Source: an uncultured Cohaesibacter sp. (GTDB taxonomy: Bacteria; Pseudomonadota; Alphaproteobacteria; Rhizobiales; Cohaesibacteraceae). Taken from it: DNA of 64,000 nucleotides. The stretch covers positions 1,986,001 to 2,050,000 of the forward strand of contig NZ_OY821667.1 of NCBI RefSeq assembly GCF_963682185.1, written 5' to 3'. Under the pieces are notes generated by a model. That model saw only the letters and a program-made list of their open reading frames with translations. It made no database searches and had not been told where the DNA came from. How positions within the stretch are numbered: the stretch's first letter is position 1; each line of letters opens with the position of its first letter. Positions 44,678 through 54,478 of the stretch are shown piece after piece. The position numbers were made by a program, and so were the translations under genes.

Positions 44678-45844
44678 CTAATCCGAACCGAACAGATCCC
44701 GCGTGAAGACCTTGTCCGTTACGTCCAATATTTCCTTGGCCATTCGGTTTGCAACGATGATATCTGACTTAGACTTGAACTCAGCAAGATCTGTAATCAC
44801 GGGTGAATTGAAGAAATGCTCTTCATCCAGAGAAGGTTCATAAACGATCACTTCAATCCCCTTGGACTTGATGCGCTTCATGATCCCCTGAATGGAGGAG
44901 CTGCGGAAATTGTCCGAATTGGCCTTCATCACCAGGCGGTAGATGCCAACCGTTTTGGGTTGTTTGGCGATAATCGTATCCGCAATGAAATCCTTGCGCG
45001 TCGTATTGGCATCAACGATCGCCCGGATGAGCACCTGAGGCACCTGAGAATAATTGGCCAAAAGCTGTTTGGTATCCTTAGGCAGACAATAGCCACCATA
45101 GCCGAACGAGGGATTGTTATAGTGATCACCGATGCGTGGATCGAGTCCGACACCATCAATCAACTGGCGGGTATTCATGCCAAAGGCCATGGCATAACTG
45201 TCCAGTTCATTGAAATAGGCAACGCGCATGGCAAGATAGGTATTGGAGAAAAGCTTGATGGCTTCCGCTTCGCACGCATCGGTAAAAAGCACAGGCGCGT
45301 CTTTCTTGACCGCCCCCTCAATCAGCAAGTCGGCAAACTGTCTAGCACGCTCTGACTTCTCCCCCACAATGATGCGCGAAGGGTAGAGATTGTCATAAAG
45401 CGCATGTCCTTCACGCAGGAATTCAGGCGAAAAGACGACCTGCCCGGTGTTCATTCGCTCGCGCACATCATCAACAAAGCCAACCGGAATGGTCGACTTG
45501 ATCATGATCGTCGCGGTGCTATTGACCGCCATAACCGCCCGGATAACAGCTTCCACCGACTCGGTGTTGAAATAGTTGGTTTCAGGATCGTAATTGGTTG
45601 GCGTGGCAACCACGACAAAGTCAGCATCCAGATAGGCACTTGCTCCATCAGTCGTCGCCGTCAAATTCAGAGCTCGGGTTGCAAGAAAATCCTCGATTTC
45701 ATCATCAACAATCGGGCTTTTCTTGTCGTTCAGCATCTGAACCTTGGTTTCGCTGATATCGACCGCAACAACCTCGTGATTTTGCGCGAACAAAATAGCG
45801 TTCGACAAGCCCACATAGCCGATACCTGCCACTGCAATTTTCAT
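44678..45844 (-). CDS. ugd: UDP-glucose 6-dehydrogenase
   Basis: 388 residues from the ATG at 45844; a TTG three codons earlier is possible. The NAD loop is [20 protein letters not shown] (residues 1-20), and [17 protein letters not shown] and the catalytic cysteine motif [14 protein letters not shown] follow in the expected order. The length matches the E. coli Ugd/KfiD type. It oxidises UDP-glucose to UDP-glucuronate, a precursor for acidic capsules. It stands alone, 127 bases upstream of the right repeat arm, and points the same way as cysD copy 2. Its presence supports an acidic capsule that could also be sulfated. Confidence 0.93.
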   Translation of the reverse strand: MKIAVAGIGYVGLSNAILFAQNHEVVAVDISETKVQMLNDKKSPIVDDEIEDFLATRALNLTATTDGASAYLDADFVVVATPTNYDPETNYFNTESVEAVIRAVMAVNSTATIMIKSTIPVGFVDDVRERMNTGQVVFSPEFLREGHALYDNLYPSRIIVGEKSERARQFADLLIEGAVKKDAPVLFTDACEAEAIKLFSNTYLAMRVAYFNELDSYAMAFGMNTRQLIDGVGLDPRIGDHYNNPSFGYGGYCLPKDTKQLLANYSQVPQVLIRAIVDANTTRKDFIADTIIAKQPKTVGIYRLVMKANSDNFRSSSIQGIMKRIKSKGIEVIVYEPSLDEEHFFNSPVITDLAEFKSKSDIIVANRMAKEILDVTDKVFTRDLFGSD

Positions 45845-46162
45845 CTTATACAACCCGTCAACAAACCATCTGCAAATATGTGCCCCCGAAATATCGAACC
45901 ACTTCTACTTCATAAATCAGGCAGCGTCCAACATGTCTTCATATGCAGAATAAATAAGCGCAAATTTTGTCAGCCCATAACAATCGCATAAGAAGAGAGC
46001 AAAAAGCATAGGAAAGCCAAACAAAAAGAGCGCCAAAGATAGAGTGCCAACCCCTCTCCCTTAGCAAACCCTGACATAGCACAAACCCTGTTACACTATT
46101 TTGACCATTTGGTTCGCGATAGCAGACGAGAGAGGGATCGGCAACCATCATCATGAAACGCA
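45845..46162. other. Intergenic region upstream of ugd
   Basis: About 320 bases with no supported gene. An 87-codon minus-strand frame (45939-46202) runs through the terminator below and has no recognisable features. The ugd promoter should lie here. Confidence 0.5.
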
Positions 46163-46188
46163 AAAACCCGCCATCTCTGGCGGGTTTT
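46163..46188. terminator. Intrinsic terminator after the DUF4167 gene
   Basis: AAAACCCGCCA (46163-46173) and TGGCGGGTTTT (46178-46188) form a perfect 11-bp stem with a TCTC loop. On the minus strand the stem ends in TTTTT, 27 bases past the stop of the DUF4167 gene. Confidence 0.88.
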
Positions 46189-46214
46189 GACATATCATTC
46201 ACGTCCGTGGCGCT

Positions 46215-46844
46215 TTACTCTTCAGCAGCCACCGGCTGCGGCGCCTCAGGAGCAGATGGTGCTGCATCACCATCTTTCTCGCCTGCCACTGGCCGCTTGC
46301 GTGAGCGATAGGTGGTGCGGCGGCGACGACGCGGAGCCCCGTCCTTGCCGTCTTCGTCCCCATCTACTGCAGCTTTTGGAGTCCGTTTTCTTTTCGGCTT
46401 TTCCTCGGGCTGCGGCTCATCATCCGATTTCTCGACAACGGCAACTTCCATTTCAACCGCGGTATTTTCAAAACCGCTGATCTCCGGCTGAGGTTCATCA
46501 CCGGTAATTTCGGGCTGTGGAGCCGGTTTTGGACGGACCGGACGCTCGGAATTGGAGGATTGATCATTATTGGAATTATTGTTGCGCGCGTCATCGCGAG
46601 GAGAAGGCTGCGCGGCAGCTATGATGCGCAAATAATGCTCGGCATGCTGATAGTAGTTTTCAGACATGACCATATCGCCAGACGCCAGGGCATCTCGTGC
46701 AAGCGACTGATATTTCTCTGCAATATGGCTCGCTGTACCACGAATCTTTACATCAGGTCCATTGCTATCATAGGAGCGGGACAACGGATTGGATGGCTTG
46801 CGCCCGCGACTGCGTGTCCGGCTGCTTTTCTGGCTCTGTCGCAT
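46215..46844 (-). CDS. DUF4167 domain-containing protein
   Basis: 209 residues from the ATG at 46844 (GAGAG upstream); the open frame extends further but only this start gives the conserved N-terminus. Residues 1-80 (basic RTRSRGRKPSNPLSRSYDS, then GTASHIAEKYQSLARDALAS and YYQHAEHYLRII) form the DUF4167 domain found across alphaproteobacteria. The remainder is low-complexity, acidic then basic, ending in KRKRTPK, RRRRRTTYRSRKR and an Ala/Pro-rich tail. The function is not established; the basic blocks suggest nucleic-acid binding. It sits immediately after prmC and prfA, a frequent arrangement in Hyphomicrobiales. Confidence 0.88.
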   Translation of the reverse strand: MRQSQKSSRTRSRGRKPSNPLSRSYDSNGPDVKIRGTASHIAEKYQSLARDALASGDMVMSENYYQHAEHYLRIIAAAQPSPRDDARNNNSNNDQSSNSERPVRPKPAPQPEITGDEPQPEISGFENTAVEMEVAVVEKSDDEPQPEEKPKRKRTPKAAVDGDEDGKDGAPRRRRRTTYRSRKRPVAGEKDGDAAPSAPEAPQPVAAEE

Positions 46845-47224
46845 TGTTTTTCTCTCGTAAATAGGCTGACCAAAAGGTCCAGCAAGGCAAACTGATTGCC
46901 AAATGTCCCCACGGACACGTGCCCTGACCTGATCTCGCAGACCATAACACCGCGTTGTCAACCTGTTTGAAAAGTCACGAGCTATTTCGATTCAACGATC
47001 GAGTTGCTTCTTTGACTGAATAAAATCTGAAATCCGCTACGGGAATCCTAAAAATACAGATGAATCTGACCGGAACCCCACCGCCAGCTGTTTTTTGCTA
47101 CGCAAATCAGCCGGATTTTGCTCTTGGTGCCTTCAATCTATCGAGTTACGTCACAAATTCAAGCCCATTGACGTTTTTTTGTCAGACCGCACGCAGTACT
47201 TTCAACAGAAGTTTGGCAAAAAGG
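46845..47224. other. Intergenic region between DUF4167 gene and prmC
   Basis: 380 bases, AT-rich toward 47224, without a supported gene. It should hold the promoter for the DUF4167 gene and the end of the prfA-prmC transcript. I see no clear intrinsic terminator. Confidence 0.4.
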
Positions 47225-48091
47225 CTAATTTTGACGCCTTTGCAGCAATAAAATTCGGTTTTTCCCCGCAAGATCCTTCAAAATATGGCCTTCCTCACCA
47301 ATCGCAGACGTCAACCCGCTCTTCCGAGCAACAGCACGCACGGCGTCAGCCTGGCGATAGCCGAACTCGAACGCCATGATGGATGGTTTCACATCCCACG
47401 CTGCAATCGCAGAGAAAAGCGCCTCATAGGCTTCCAGCCCCGTCTCTCCAGAGACCAGAGCATTGGTCGGATCATAGTCGGCGACGTCTTTTTCTATGTC
47501 AGCCATTTCATCTGCGGCCAGATAGGGCGGGTTGGAGATGAGAATATCCATCCCTCCAGCAAAAGCCTCAGCATAGCTGGCACGTAGAAACGCGCAACGC
47601 TCCGAAAAGCCCAGATCCAACGCATTCTGCCGCGCCACGGTAAGCGCAGCCGAGCTGATATCCGATCCGACGCCAAACGCATTGGGCAATTCAGACAGAA
47701 GTGAGAGCAACAGGCACCCCGTGCCGGTCCCGATATCGACAATAGAGAGCGGTGCCTGTTTGCTTTTCACCACATCAAGCACCCCCGCCACAAGCGTTTC
47801 ACTATCGGGGCGCGGCACAAGCGTATCAGCGGTCACCTTGAAAGGCAGCCCCCAGAATTCGCGATAGCCCAGAATATGCGCAATTGGCTCTCTCGTGAGC
47901 CGACGCTCGACCAGTCCATTCAACAGACTGATCTCATCAGACTGAAGGGCCCTGTCAAATTGCAGGATGATATCGGTTTCTGACAGACCCAAGCCATGAC
48001 AGGCCAGCAGCCGCGCATCAAGACGCGCGGTTTCTATGCCCTCTTGCGCCAGAGCCCTCGACATTCCCGCGATCATCTGATCCAAACGCAT
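47225..48091 (-). CDS. prmC: Peptide chain release factor N5-glutamine methyltransferase
   Basis: 288 residues, typical length. The catalytic NPPY is in ILISNPPYLAADEM (about residues 183-196), and the SAM loop is DIGTGTGCLLLSLL (about residues 117-130). The N-terminal domain contains PIAHILGYREFWGL, conserved in PrmC. It methylates the glutamine of the GGQ motif in release factors. It follows prfA by 49 bases on the same strand, the common prfA-prmC pairing, so substrate and modifier are co-expressed. Confidence 0.95.
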   Translation of the reverse strand: MRLDQMIAGMSRALAQEGIETARLDARLLACHGLGLSETDIILQFDRALQSDEISLLNGLVERRLTREPIAHILGYREFWGLPFKVTADTLVPRPDSETLVAGVLDVVKSKQAPLSIVDIGTGTGCLLLSLLSELPNAFGVGSDISSAALTVARQNALDLGFSERCAFLRASYAEAFAGGMDILISNPPYLAADEMADIEKDVADYDPTNALVSGETGLEAYEALFSAIAAWDVKPSIMAFEFGYRQADAVRAVARKSGLTSAIGEEGHILKDLAGKNRILLLQRRQN

Positions 48092-48140
48092 GGTGCGCCT
48101 TCCGGCTCCAGACAGCCCACATCAAGCAAGCTGCAGCAAA

Positions 48141-49232
48141 TTAAACGGCGTCGTCTTCAACAGCGGCCAACAATTGCGCCTGATTTTCTGCAATCAGGGC
48201 ATCGATCAATTCACCCAGCGCTTCACCGGCCAGAATCTTGTCCAGCTTGTAGAGCGTGAGATTGATACGATGATCCGTCACGCGCCCTTGCGGGAAGTTA
48301 TAGGTGCGAATGCGCTCGGACCGGTCACCCGATCCAACCTGCCCGCGTCGCTCTTCAGAGCGTTCGCTTGCCGCGCGATCCCGTTCGGCTTCATAAAGGC
48401 GAGCCTGTAGCACCTTCATCGCGTTGGCGCGGTTCTGGTGCTGGGACTTTTCCGAAGACGTCACCACAATGCCCGTCGGCAAATGCGTGATGCGCACCGC
48501 GGAGTCCGTCGTGTTCACATGCTGCCCACCGGCACCGGATGCACGCATGGTATCAATGCGGATATCATCAGGGCGAATGTCGATATCCACCTCTTCAGCC
48601 TCCGGCAGCACCGCCACCGTTGCAGCCGAAGTATGAATACGCCCGCCGGATTCGGTTTCCGGCACGCGCTGCACCCGATGAACACCGGATTCATATTTCA
48701 TTTTGGCGAACACCCCGACGCCTGACACGCTGGCAATGATTTCCTTATAGCCGCCCATATCGCCTTCGCTGACTGACATGACCGAAACCTTCCAGCCATG
48801 ATCCTCGGCATAGCGCTGATACATGCGAAACAGATCACCGGCAAACAGGGCTGCCTCGTCGCCGCCCGTTCCGGCCCGCACCTCCAGAATGGCGCTCTTG
48901 TTATCAGCGGCATCCTTCGGCAAAAGCAGGATTTGCAGCTCGGCTGCCAGTTCCTCGATCTTTTGTTCCGTGGGCTTGACATCCTCATATGCCAAATCGC
49001 GCATTTCGGCATCCATCTCGGGATCGTTCAGAATCTCCTGAAGATCCTCAAGCTCCTTGAGAGCTGCCAGATAATCACGGGACTTGATGGCCACCGGCTC
49101 CAACTCTGCATAATCCCGGCTTAGCTTGACATAGACATCAGGCTCAGGCCCCGCCGCCATTTCAGCCGACAGGGCATCAAACCGTTGTATGAGGGCCTCA
49201 ACGCGCCCAAGCGGAATGGAAACACCAACCAT
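48141..49232 (-). CDS. prfA: Peptide chain release factor 1
   Basis: 363 residues from the ATG at 49232; the open frame extends 30 codons further, but [18 protein letters not shown] is the normal RF1 start region. The peptidyl-hydrolysis motif GGQ is in [20 protein letters not shown], and the conserved [20 protein letters not shown] follows. The RF1 codon-recognition region lies in the middle domain. It ends translation at UAA and UAG. It is first of the prfA-prmC pair and starts 99 bases after ptsP ends. Confidence 0.96.
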   Translation of the reverse strand: MVGVSIPLGRVEALIQRFDALSAEMAAGPEPDVYVKLSRDYAELEPVAIKSRDYLAALKELEDLQEILNDPEMDAEMRDLAYEDVKPTEQKIEELAAELQILLLPKDAADNKSAILEVRAGTGGDEAALFAGDLFRMYQRYAEDHGWKVSVMSVSEGDMGGYKEIIASVSGVGVFAKMKYESGVHRVQRVPETESGGRIHTSAATVAVLPEAEEVDIDIRPDDIRIDTMRASGAGGQHVNTTDSAVRITHLPTGIVVTSSEKSQHQNRANAMKVLQARLYEAERDRAASERSEERRGQVGSGDRSERIRTYNFPQGRVTDHRINLTLYKLDKILAGEALGELIDALIAENQAQLLAAVEDDAV

Positions 49233-49331
49233 TTTATTCAGTCCTGTTGCAAGCGGCCAAAAGCATGACACGCGTCCATCGCACAATACCGCAGCCCGAA
49301 CCGCAGCAACGTCGATTGGCACGATGTGTCG

Positions 49332-51614
49332 CTAAAGATTTCCGGCCGGAATGTGAATGTCGTAACGCTCGGCAAAATCCTGAAGGAATTGCTTGATTTC
49401 ATCGGCATGCACGGCTTTGGCAAGCGCTTCGGCGAATTCTGCCTCAAGCTGCTCAAGCGGCAGTTCCAGCAACATGGCCTTGACCGGCCCAACCGAAGAG
49501 GGCGCCATGGACAAGCGACGATAGCCAATAGCCAACAGCGCCATCGCACCGGTTGCTCGCCCGGCCAACTCACCGCATACGGTCACCGGCACTCCTTTTT
49601 CCTGCCCCTTGTCGATAATGCTTTTCAAGGCGCGCAGGAAAGAAGGCGTCAGGGAACTATATCGCCCAGAAAGACGCGTATTGCCCCGATCACACGCCAT
49701 CATGAACTGGTGCAGATCGTTTGTACCAATCGAGATGAAATCAGCGCGATCCAGCAAGGCATCCAGCTGGAACAGCAAGGACGGCACTTCGAGCATGGCG
49801 CCAAGATGGATCTTCTTGGGCTTTTCATAGCCGTGCCGCTCCAAGTGCGCCACCTCGCGCATGAAGAGATCCTTGGCTTCTTCGAATTCGAAGACATCGG
49901 TGATCATGGGGAACATCAGGCGCAGCGACCGACCAGCGGCCGCATGCAGCAAGGCGCGCATCTGAGTGCGCAACAACCCCGGACGATCCAGCCCGAGCCG
50001 AATGGCGCGCCAGCCCATGGCCGGATTTTCTTCCGCAGCCATGCGCAGGAAGGCCAAAACCTTATCCCCGCCCACATCAAGAGAGCGGAATGTCACGGGC
50101 ATTTCAGCCGCGCTGTCCAGCACCTGCCGATACACCTTCTCCTGCTCACGCATGCGCGGGAAGCTAGCCGCGACCATGAATTGCAGCTCGGTGCGGAACA
50201 GGCCGATACCCTTGGCCCCTGCCCCTGTCATATTGGGCAAGTCCACCAACAGGCCAGCATTCATATAAAGATCGACAGGAACCCCGTCCTTGGTGACAGC
50301 GGGTTTGTCGCGCAGCTTGCGATATTGCTCCTGCCTATGGGCACGGAACTTGACCTGATCGACATAGGACGCCTCGACATCTGCCGGAGGGCGCATATGC
50401 ACATGGCCGGTATCGCCGTCGACAATGATCGGATCGCCATCTTCGCACAGGTTGACCGCTGTCGAAACCTGCCCGACTGTGGGAATACCAAGCGCTCTGG
50501 CAACGATCACCACATGACTGGTGGGCGCCCCTTCTTCCAACACAAGGCCGCGCACCCGATCCCGCCCGTAATCAAGCAGCTCGGCAGCGCCCATGTTGCG
50601 GGCAACGATGATGGAATCTGTAGGCTTCTCGCCGTTCTTTTCTGCCAGTTGATCGCCATTCAGCTTGCGCATCAAGCGGTTGGCAAGATCATCAAAATCA
50701 TGCAATCGATCCCGCAAATAGGGATCGGTCGAGCGCATCAGGCGCGCCCGCGTATCACTCTGCACACGTTCAACCGCAGCTTCCGCCGTCAGGCCCGTGT
50801 GGATCGCCTCGATCATCCGGCGCACCCAGCCGCGATCATAGGCAAACATGCGATAGGCTTCCAGAATGTCGCGATGTTCGCCAACATGGGAGATATCGTC
50901 GCGATTGAGCAGATCATCAACGGACAGGCGCAAATGCTCGATCGCCGCTTCCAGACGCTTTTCTTCGGCCTGAGCATCTTCGGCGATCAGATTGGTAACC
51001 ACGATCCGCGGCTCATGCAGCACGACACGCCCCAGACCGAGCCCTTCGGCCATGGAGAGACCTTCCAGCCGCAACGGACGCACCAGATCGAGATCGGCAC
51101 CGGGGCCGGACATGCCTTTAAGCTCACCCGAAGCGATCAGCTCAGCCAGCACCATTGCCGTGGTTTGCAGCGCCTCGACTTCCTCATCGGAATAGACGCG
51201 CTGCGTTTTGTTCTGAACAACCAGAACACCCAGCGTCCGACCAGAACGCAGGATCGGCACACCCAGAAAGGCATGATAGATTTCTTCGCCCGTCTCTGGG
51301 CGATAGGCAAAGGCGGGATGCTCTTGCGGCTCTGAGAGATTGAGAATACGGGCTTCGGACGCGATATGACCGACCAGACCTTCCCCTACCTGCAGACGCG
51401 TTTCATGAACCGCAAGCGGGTTCAGACCTTCGGTCGCATAGAGTTCCAGCAGGTTATCGGAACGAAGAACATAGACAGAGCAAACCTCGGCCACCATGTT
51501 GGCCGCGATCAATCGCACAATCTCGTTTAATCGTTCCTGCGCACCGGTCGGCTTTGCCATCGTCTCGCGAAGACGCCGAAGAAGGATACGCGGCCCAGCC
51601 AGATTTCCCCGCAT
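49332..51614 (-). CDS. ptsP: Nitrogen-PTS phosphoenolpyruvate-protein phosphotransferase (EI-Ntr)
   Basis: 760 residues, the length of GAF-containing PtsP. Residues about 20-165 form the GAF sensor domain (MVAEVCSVYVLRSDNLLELY). The enzyme I part follows: active-site histidine in GAPTSHVVIVARALGIPTVG (about residue 365), PEP-binding segments FRSLDVGGDKVLAFL and GWRAIRLGLDRP, and the C-terminal ISIGTNDLHQFMMACDRGN and VCGELAGR. It starts the phosphorelay to NPr and EIIA-Ntr, which in alphaproteobacteria links nitrogen and carbon state to potassium transport and polymer storage. GAF domains in this family can sense glutamine. lysC lies 259 bases upstream, as in many related genomes. Confidence 0.95.
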   Translation of the reverse strand: MRGNLAGPRILLRRLRETMAKPTGAQERLNEIVRLIAANMVAEVCSVYVLRSDNLLELYATEGLNPLAVHETRLQVGEGLVGHIASEARILNLSEPQEHPAFAYRPETGEEIYHAFLGVPILRSGRTLGVLVVQNKTQRVYSDEEVEALQTTAMVLAELIASGELKGMSGPGADLDLVRPLRLEGLSMAEGLGLGRVVLHEPRIVVTNLIAEDAQAEEKRLEAAIEHLRLSVDDLLNRDDISHVGEHRDILEAYRMFAYDRGWVRRMIEAIHTGLTAEAAVERVQSDTRARLMRSTDPYLRDRLHDFDDLANRLMRKLNGDQLAEKNGEKPTDSIIVARNMGAAELLDYGRDRVRGLVLEEGAPTSHVVIVARALGIPTVGQVSTAVNLCEDGDPIIVDGDTGHVHMRPPADVEASYVDQVKFRAHRQEQYRKLRDKPAVTKDGVPVDLYMNAGLLVDLPNMTGAGAKGIGLFRTELQFMVAASFPRMREQEKVYRQVLDSAAEMPVTFRSLDVGGDKVLAFLRMAAEENPAMGWRAIRLGLDRPGLLRTQMRALLHAAAGRSLRLMFPMITDVFEFEEAKDLFMREVAHLERHGYEKPKKIHLGAMLEVPSLLFQLDALLDRADFISIGTNDLHQFMMACDRGNTRLSGRYSSLTPSFLRALKSIIDKGQEKGVPVTVCGELAGRATGAMALLAIGYRRLSMAPSSVGPVKAMLLELPLEQLEAEFAEALAKAVHADEIKQFLQDFAERYDIHIPAGNL

Positions 51615-51832
51615 CCGGGTTTCTCCGATTTTCCGCTTTTGTCATTAAGGGCCACTCACGTGACACCCTTGCACGAAGTCTCCATTGCCCTGCATGAGGC
51701 CATCAAAAAGCAACATATTGGCAATTGGGATTCGTCTCATGCGCACTATGGCACGAGGCGATCAGACAGATCAATCATCTGCCCGGTTTTTAGAATGATT
51801 GAAAAGACACTCCAAACTGGAACAGCAAGACG

Positions 51833-51863
51833 AAAAGAGGAGGCCTGCAATGAGGCTTCCTCT
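51833..51863 (-). terminator. Intrinsic terminator after lysC
   Basis: On the minus strand AGAGGAAGCCT pairs with AGGCCTCCTCT (arms 51853-51863 and 51836-51846, one mismatch), followed by TTTT. It begins 11 bases past the lysC stop. Confidence 0.75.
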
Positions 51864-51873
51864 CCCTATCACT

Positions 51874-53127
51874 CTATTTCTCATCCAGACCATAAAGCGA
51901 GTGCAGTGCACGTACTGCCAGCTCGGCATATTCGGCGTCGATCAGAATGGAAATCTTGATCTCGGACGTCGTAATGGCGCGAATGTTGATGCCTTTGTCC
52001 GCCAATGCCTTGAAGGCCTTGGAAGCAACGCCAGCGTGACTGCGCATGCCGATACCGATGACGGAGACCTTCACCACATCGGTCGAGCCTTGCAGCATGT
52101 TATAGTTGATATTGCCGCGCGCCTGCTCAAGCACATCCTTGGCGCGCTCAAAATCACCTTTGGGCACGGTAAAGGTCATGTCGGTGATCGTGCCGTCTTC
52201 AGAAATATTCTGCACGATCATATCAACATTGATGTTGGCCTCTGAGAGAGGACCAAAGACATGCGCAGCGATACCCGGCTTGTCTTCGAGCCGACGCAGA
52301 GAGATTTGCGCTTCGTCCTTTGAGAAGGCAATTCCGGTTACAACCTGTTTTTCCACAATCTCATCCTCATCACAGATCAAAGTTCCGATGGGCTGGTCCG
52401 TATTCATAAGTTCTGGCGCATCCGGCTCGACAAAAGAGGACCGCACGAAGGTACGCACATTATGAACCATCGCCATTTCAACAGAGCGCACTTGCATGAC
52501 TTTCGCGCCGAGCGAAGCCATTTCCAGCATTTCCTCAAAAGAGATATGCTCAAGCCGTCGTGCTTCGGGCACGATCCGCGGGTCGGTGGTGTAAACCCCG
52601 TCCACATCGGTGTAGATATCGCACCGGTCTGCATTGATCGCCGCAGCGATCGCCACCGCACTGGTGTCGGACCCGCCGCGCCCCAATGTCGAAATGCGAT
52701 TGTCCGGAGCAATGCCCTGGAACCCGGCCACAACGGCCACCTGGTTCATTTCCAGACGCTCGATCAAAACCGATCCATCGATCTCTTCAATGCGAGCAGC
52801 ACCATGCACACTGTTGGTTTTAAAAGGAATTTGCCACCCGAGCCAAGACCGGGCATCGACGCCCATATTCTGCAGGGTCAAAGCAAGAAGCCCCGAAGTC
52901 ACCTGTTCGCCTGAGGAAACAACGGCATCATATTCACGCGCATCATAGAGCGGAGACGCTTCCTGCACCCAACCAACCAGCTCATTGGTTTTGCCAGCCA
53001 TGGCAGAAACCACAACGGCCACCTGATTACCCGCGTCCACTTCACGCTTCACATGTCGGGCTACGCGTCTGATGCGCTCGATATCAGCAACAGACGTACC
53101 CCCGAACTTCATGACAAGACGAGCCAT
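51874..53127 (-). CDS. lysC: Aspartate kinase
   Basis: 417 residues, a monofunctional aspartokinase. The N-terminal VMKFGGTSVADIERIRRVA (about residues 4-22) and the ATP-binding STLGRGGSDTSAVAIAAAIN (about residues 146-165) are family signatures. Two C-terminal ACT domains (about 265-410) carry the VPKGDFERAKDVL and VIGIGMRSHAGVASKAF segments that bind lysine and threonine for feedback control. It makes aspartyl phosphate, entry to lysine, threonine, methionine and diaminopimelate. It is divergent from ubiG across 242 bases. Confidence 0.97.
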   Translation of the reverse strand: MARLVMKFGGTSVADIERIRRVARHVKREVDAGNQVAVVVSAMAGKTNELVGWVQEASPLYDAREYDAVVSSGEQVTSGLLALTLQNMGVDARSWLGWQIPFKTNSVHGAARIEEIDGSVLIERLEMNQVAVVAGFQGIAPDNRISTLGRGGSDTSAVAIAAAINADRCDIYTDVDGVYTTDPRIVPEARRLEHISFEEMLEMASLGAKVMQVRSVEMAMVHNVRTFVRSSFVEPDAPELMNTDQPIGTLICDEDEIVEKQVVTGIAFSKDEAQISLRRLEDKPGIAAHVFGPLSEANINVDMIVQNISEDGTITDMTFTVPKGDFERAKDVLEQARGNINYNMLQGSTDVVKVSVIGIGMRSHAGVASKAFKALADKGINIRAITTSEIKISILIDAEYAELAVRALHSLYGLDEK

Positions 53128-53369
53128 TCACTATCGCTTTCTGTCACTGGTTTATAGGTTTTAAGCGGCACAATCATAAGGGCCGATTGACCTTGCCGCC
53201 GGTTGCGCATAGTCATACTCGGCAGTTGCCTCTCATGCAAGCTTTCAAAGCCTTGACTTTTCCATTTGCGGAAAGAAGTTATTGATAACATGACAGGCAC
53301 AACCGATCCAAAGGCCATTCCGTTTCGTATAATCTTGCTAAAGACGAAAGAGCAAATAAGGGGCAGACA

Positions 53370-54143
53370 ATGACATCCCAGAGCACCAAGGAAGCGCAAG
53401 CCAAAGCAACCACCGTCGACGACGAAGAGATTGCCCGTTTCTCTGCGATGGCTCAGGAATGGTGGAGCCCCAAGGGCAAATTTCGCCCGCTTCACAAGTT
53501 CAATCCCACTCGCGTCGCCTATTTGCGCGAGACACTTCTCAGCCATTTCGGCCTTGACGCAAATGCCAAAGCTCCGCTTGAGGGCCTCGATATTCTCGAT
53601 GTCGGCTGCGGAGGGGGCCTCCTGTGCGAACCGCTCTGCCGGTTGGGCGCCAATGTCGTGGGTGTTGATGCATCCGAGACCAATATCGGCATTGCCTCCA
53701 CCCACGCCAAGGAAAATGATCTGGACATCACCTACCGGGCAACAACGGCGGAAAGCCTCGTTACGGAAGGGGCCAAGTTCGATGTGGTTCTGACCATGGA
53801 AGTGGTCGAGCATGTATCAGACGTGGATCTTTTCATTTCCGAATGCGCCAGCATGGTCAAGCCCGGCGGACTGATGCTGATCGCAACCCTCAACCGGACC
53901 CTCAAATCCCATGCGCTGGCCATCGTGGGGGCCGAATATATTCTGCGCTGGTTACCTGTAGGCACACACACTTGGGACAAATTCGTAACGCCGGATGAAC
54001 TGGAGCGCGCCCTTGCCCCTACCGGGTTGAATGTCATTGAAAAGGTCGGCGTCAGCTACAACCCCTTGTTCGACAAATGGTCCCGTTCAAAAGATCTCGA
54101 CGTCAATTACATGGTGCTTTGCTCCCGCAAAACCACGCAGTAA
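53370..54143 (+). CDS. ubiG: Ubiquinone biosynthesis O-methyltransferase
   Basis: 257 residues. The N-terminal [20 protein letters not shown] (about residues 20-39), [12 protein letters not shown] motif [19 protein letters not shown] (about residues 74-92) and the C-terminal [14 protein letters not shown] are distinctive for UbiG. It methylates two hydroxyl groups on the ring during ubiquinone synthesis at the inner membrane. Divergent placement against lysC is widely conserved in Hyphomicrobiales. A GGGGCAG purine tract precedes the ATG. Confidence 0.96.
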   Translation: MTSQSTKEAQAKATTVDDEEIARFSAMAQEWWSPKGKFRPLHKFNPTRVAYLRETLLSHFGLDANAKAPLEGLDILDVGCGGGLLCEPLCRLGANVVGVDASETNIGIASTHAKENDLDITYRATTAESLVTEGAKFDVVLTMEVVEHVSDVDLFISECASMVKPGGLMLIATLNRTLKSHALAIVGAEYILRWLPVGTHTWDKFVTPDELERALAPTGLNVIEKVGVSYNPLFDKWSRSKDLDVNYMVLCSRKTTQ

Positions 54144-54478
54144 AAGAACTGGTAAACCTGACCATTATCACAGAAATAAAAACAAGAACTATACGATCAA
54201 TACTACTGAACCCGCGAAAATAACTCGCAATAGTTTCAATAAAAAATATATATAATTTCAGATAGTAAATCTCTCTCGCAAAATTCATATATTGGTATTA
54301 CCCACTACAGAATGAAATATTATTTTACCTCCTTTTAACTTGTCCAGATGATCATAACATTCAATTCTTTGATTGTTATAACAGCTCAAGGAAGCCTTAG
54401 AAAACTCGGCATCGAGCCCGCCGGGTAAATCAGCAGTGTATCAGCAAGTCTGAATGGCACCTAACAAGGTTTTATACA
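54144..54478. other. AT-rich intergenic region upstream of the chemoreceptor gene
   Basis: 335 bases, much richer in A and T than its surroundings. No gene is supported. An inverted repeat with arms 54354-54364 and 54369-54379 (ATAACA-x-TCAA against TTGA-x-TGTTAT, one central mismatch per arm) lies about 100 bases before the chemoreceptor start and could be an operator or a weak terminator for ubiG. The promoter for the chemoreceptor should be here. Confidence 0.45.

Noticed and set aside
45939-46202. An 87-codon minus-strand frame between ugd and the DUF4167 gene
   Set aside because: It passes through a strong terminator hairpin and has no recognisable sequence.
49326-51335. A 669-codon open frame on the plus strand antisense to ptsP
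   Set aside because: His-, Gln- and Arg-rich composition without motifs is typical of an antisense shadow; ptsP is clearly the real gene.
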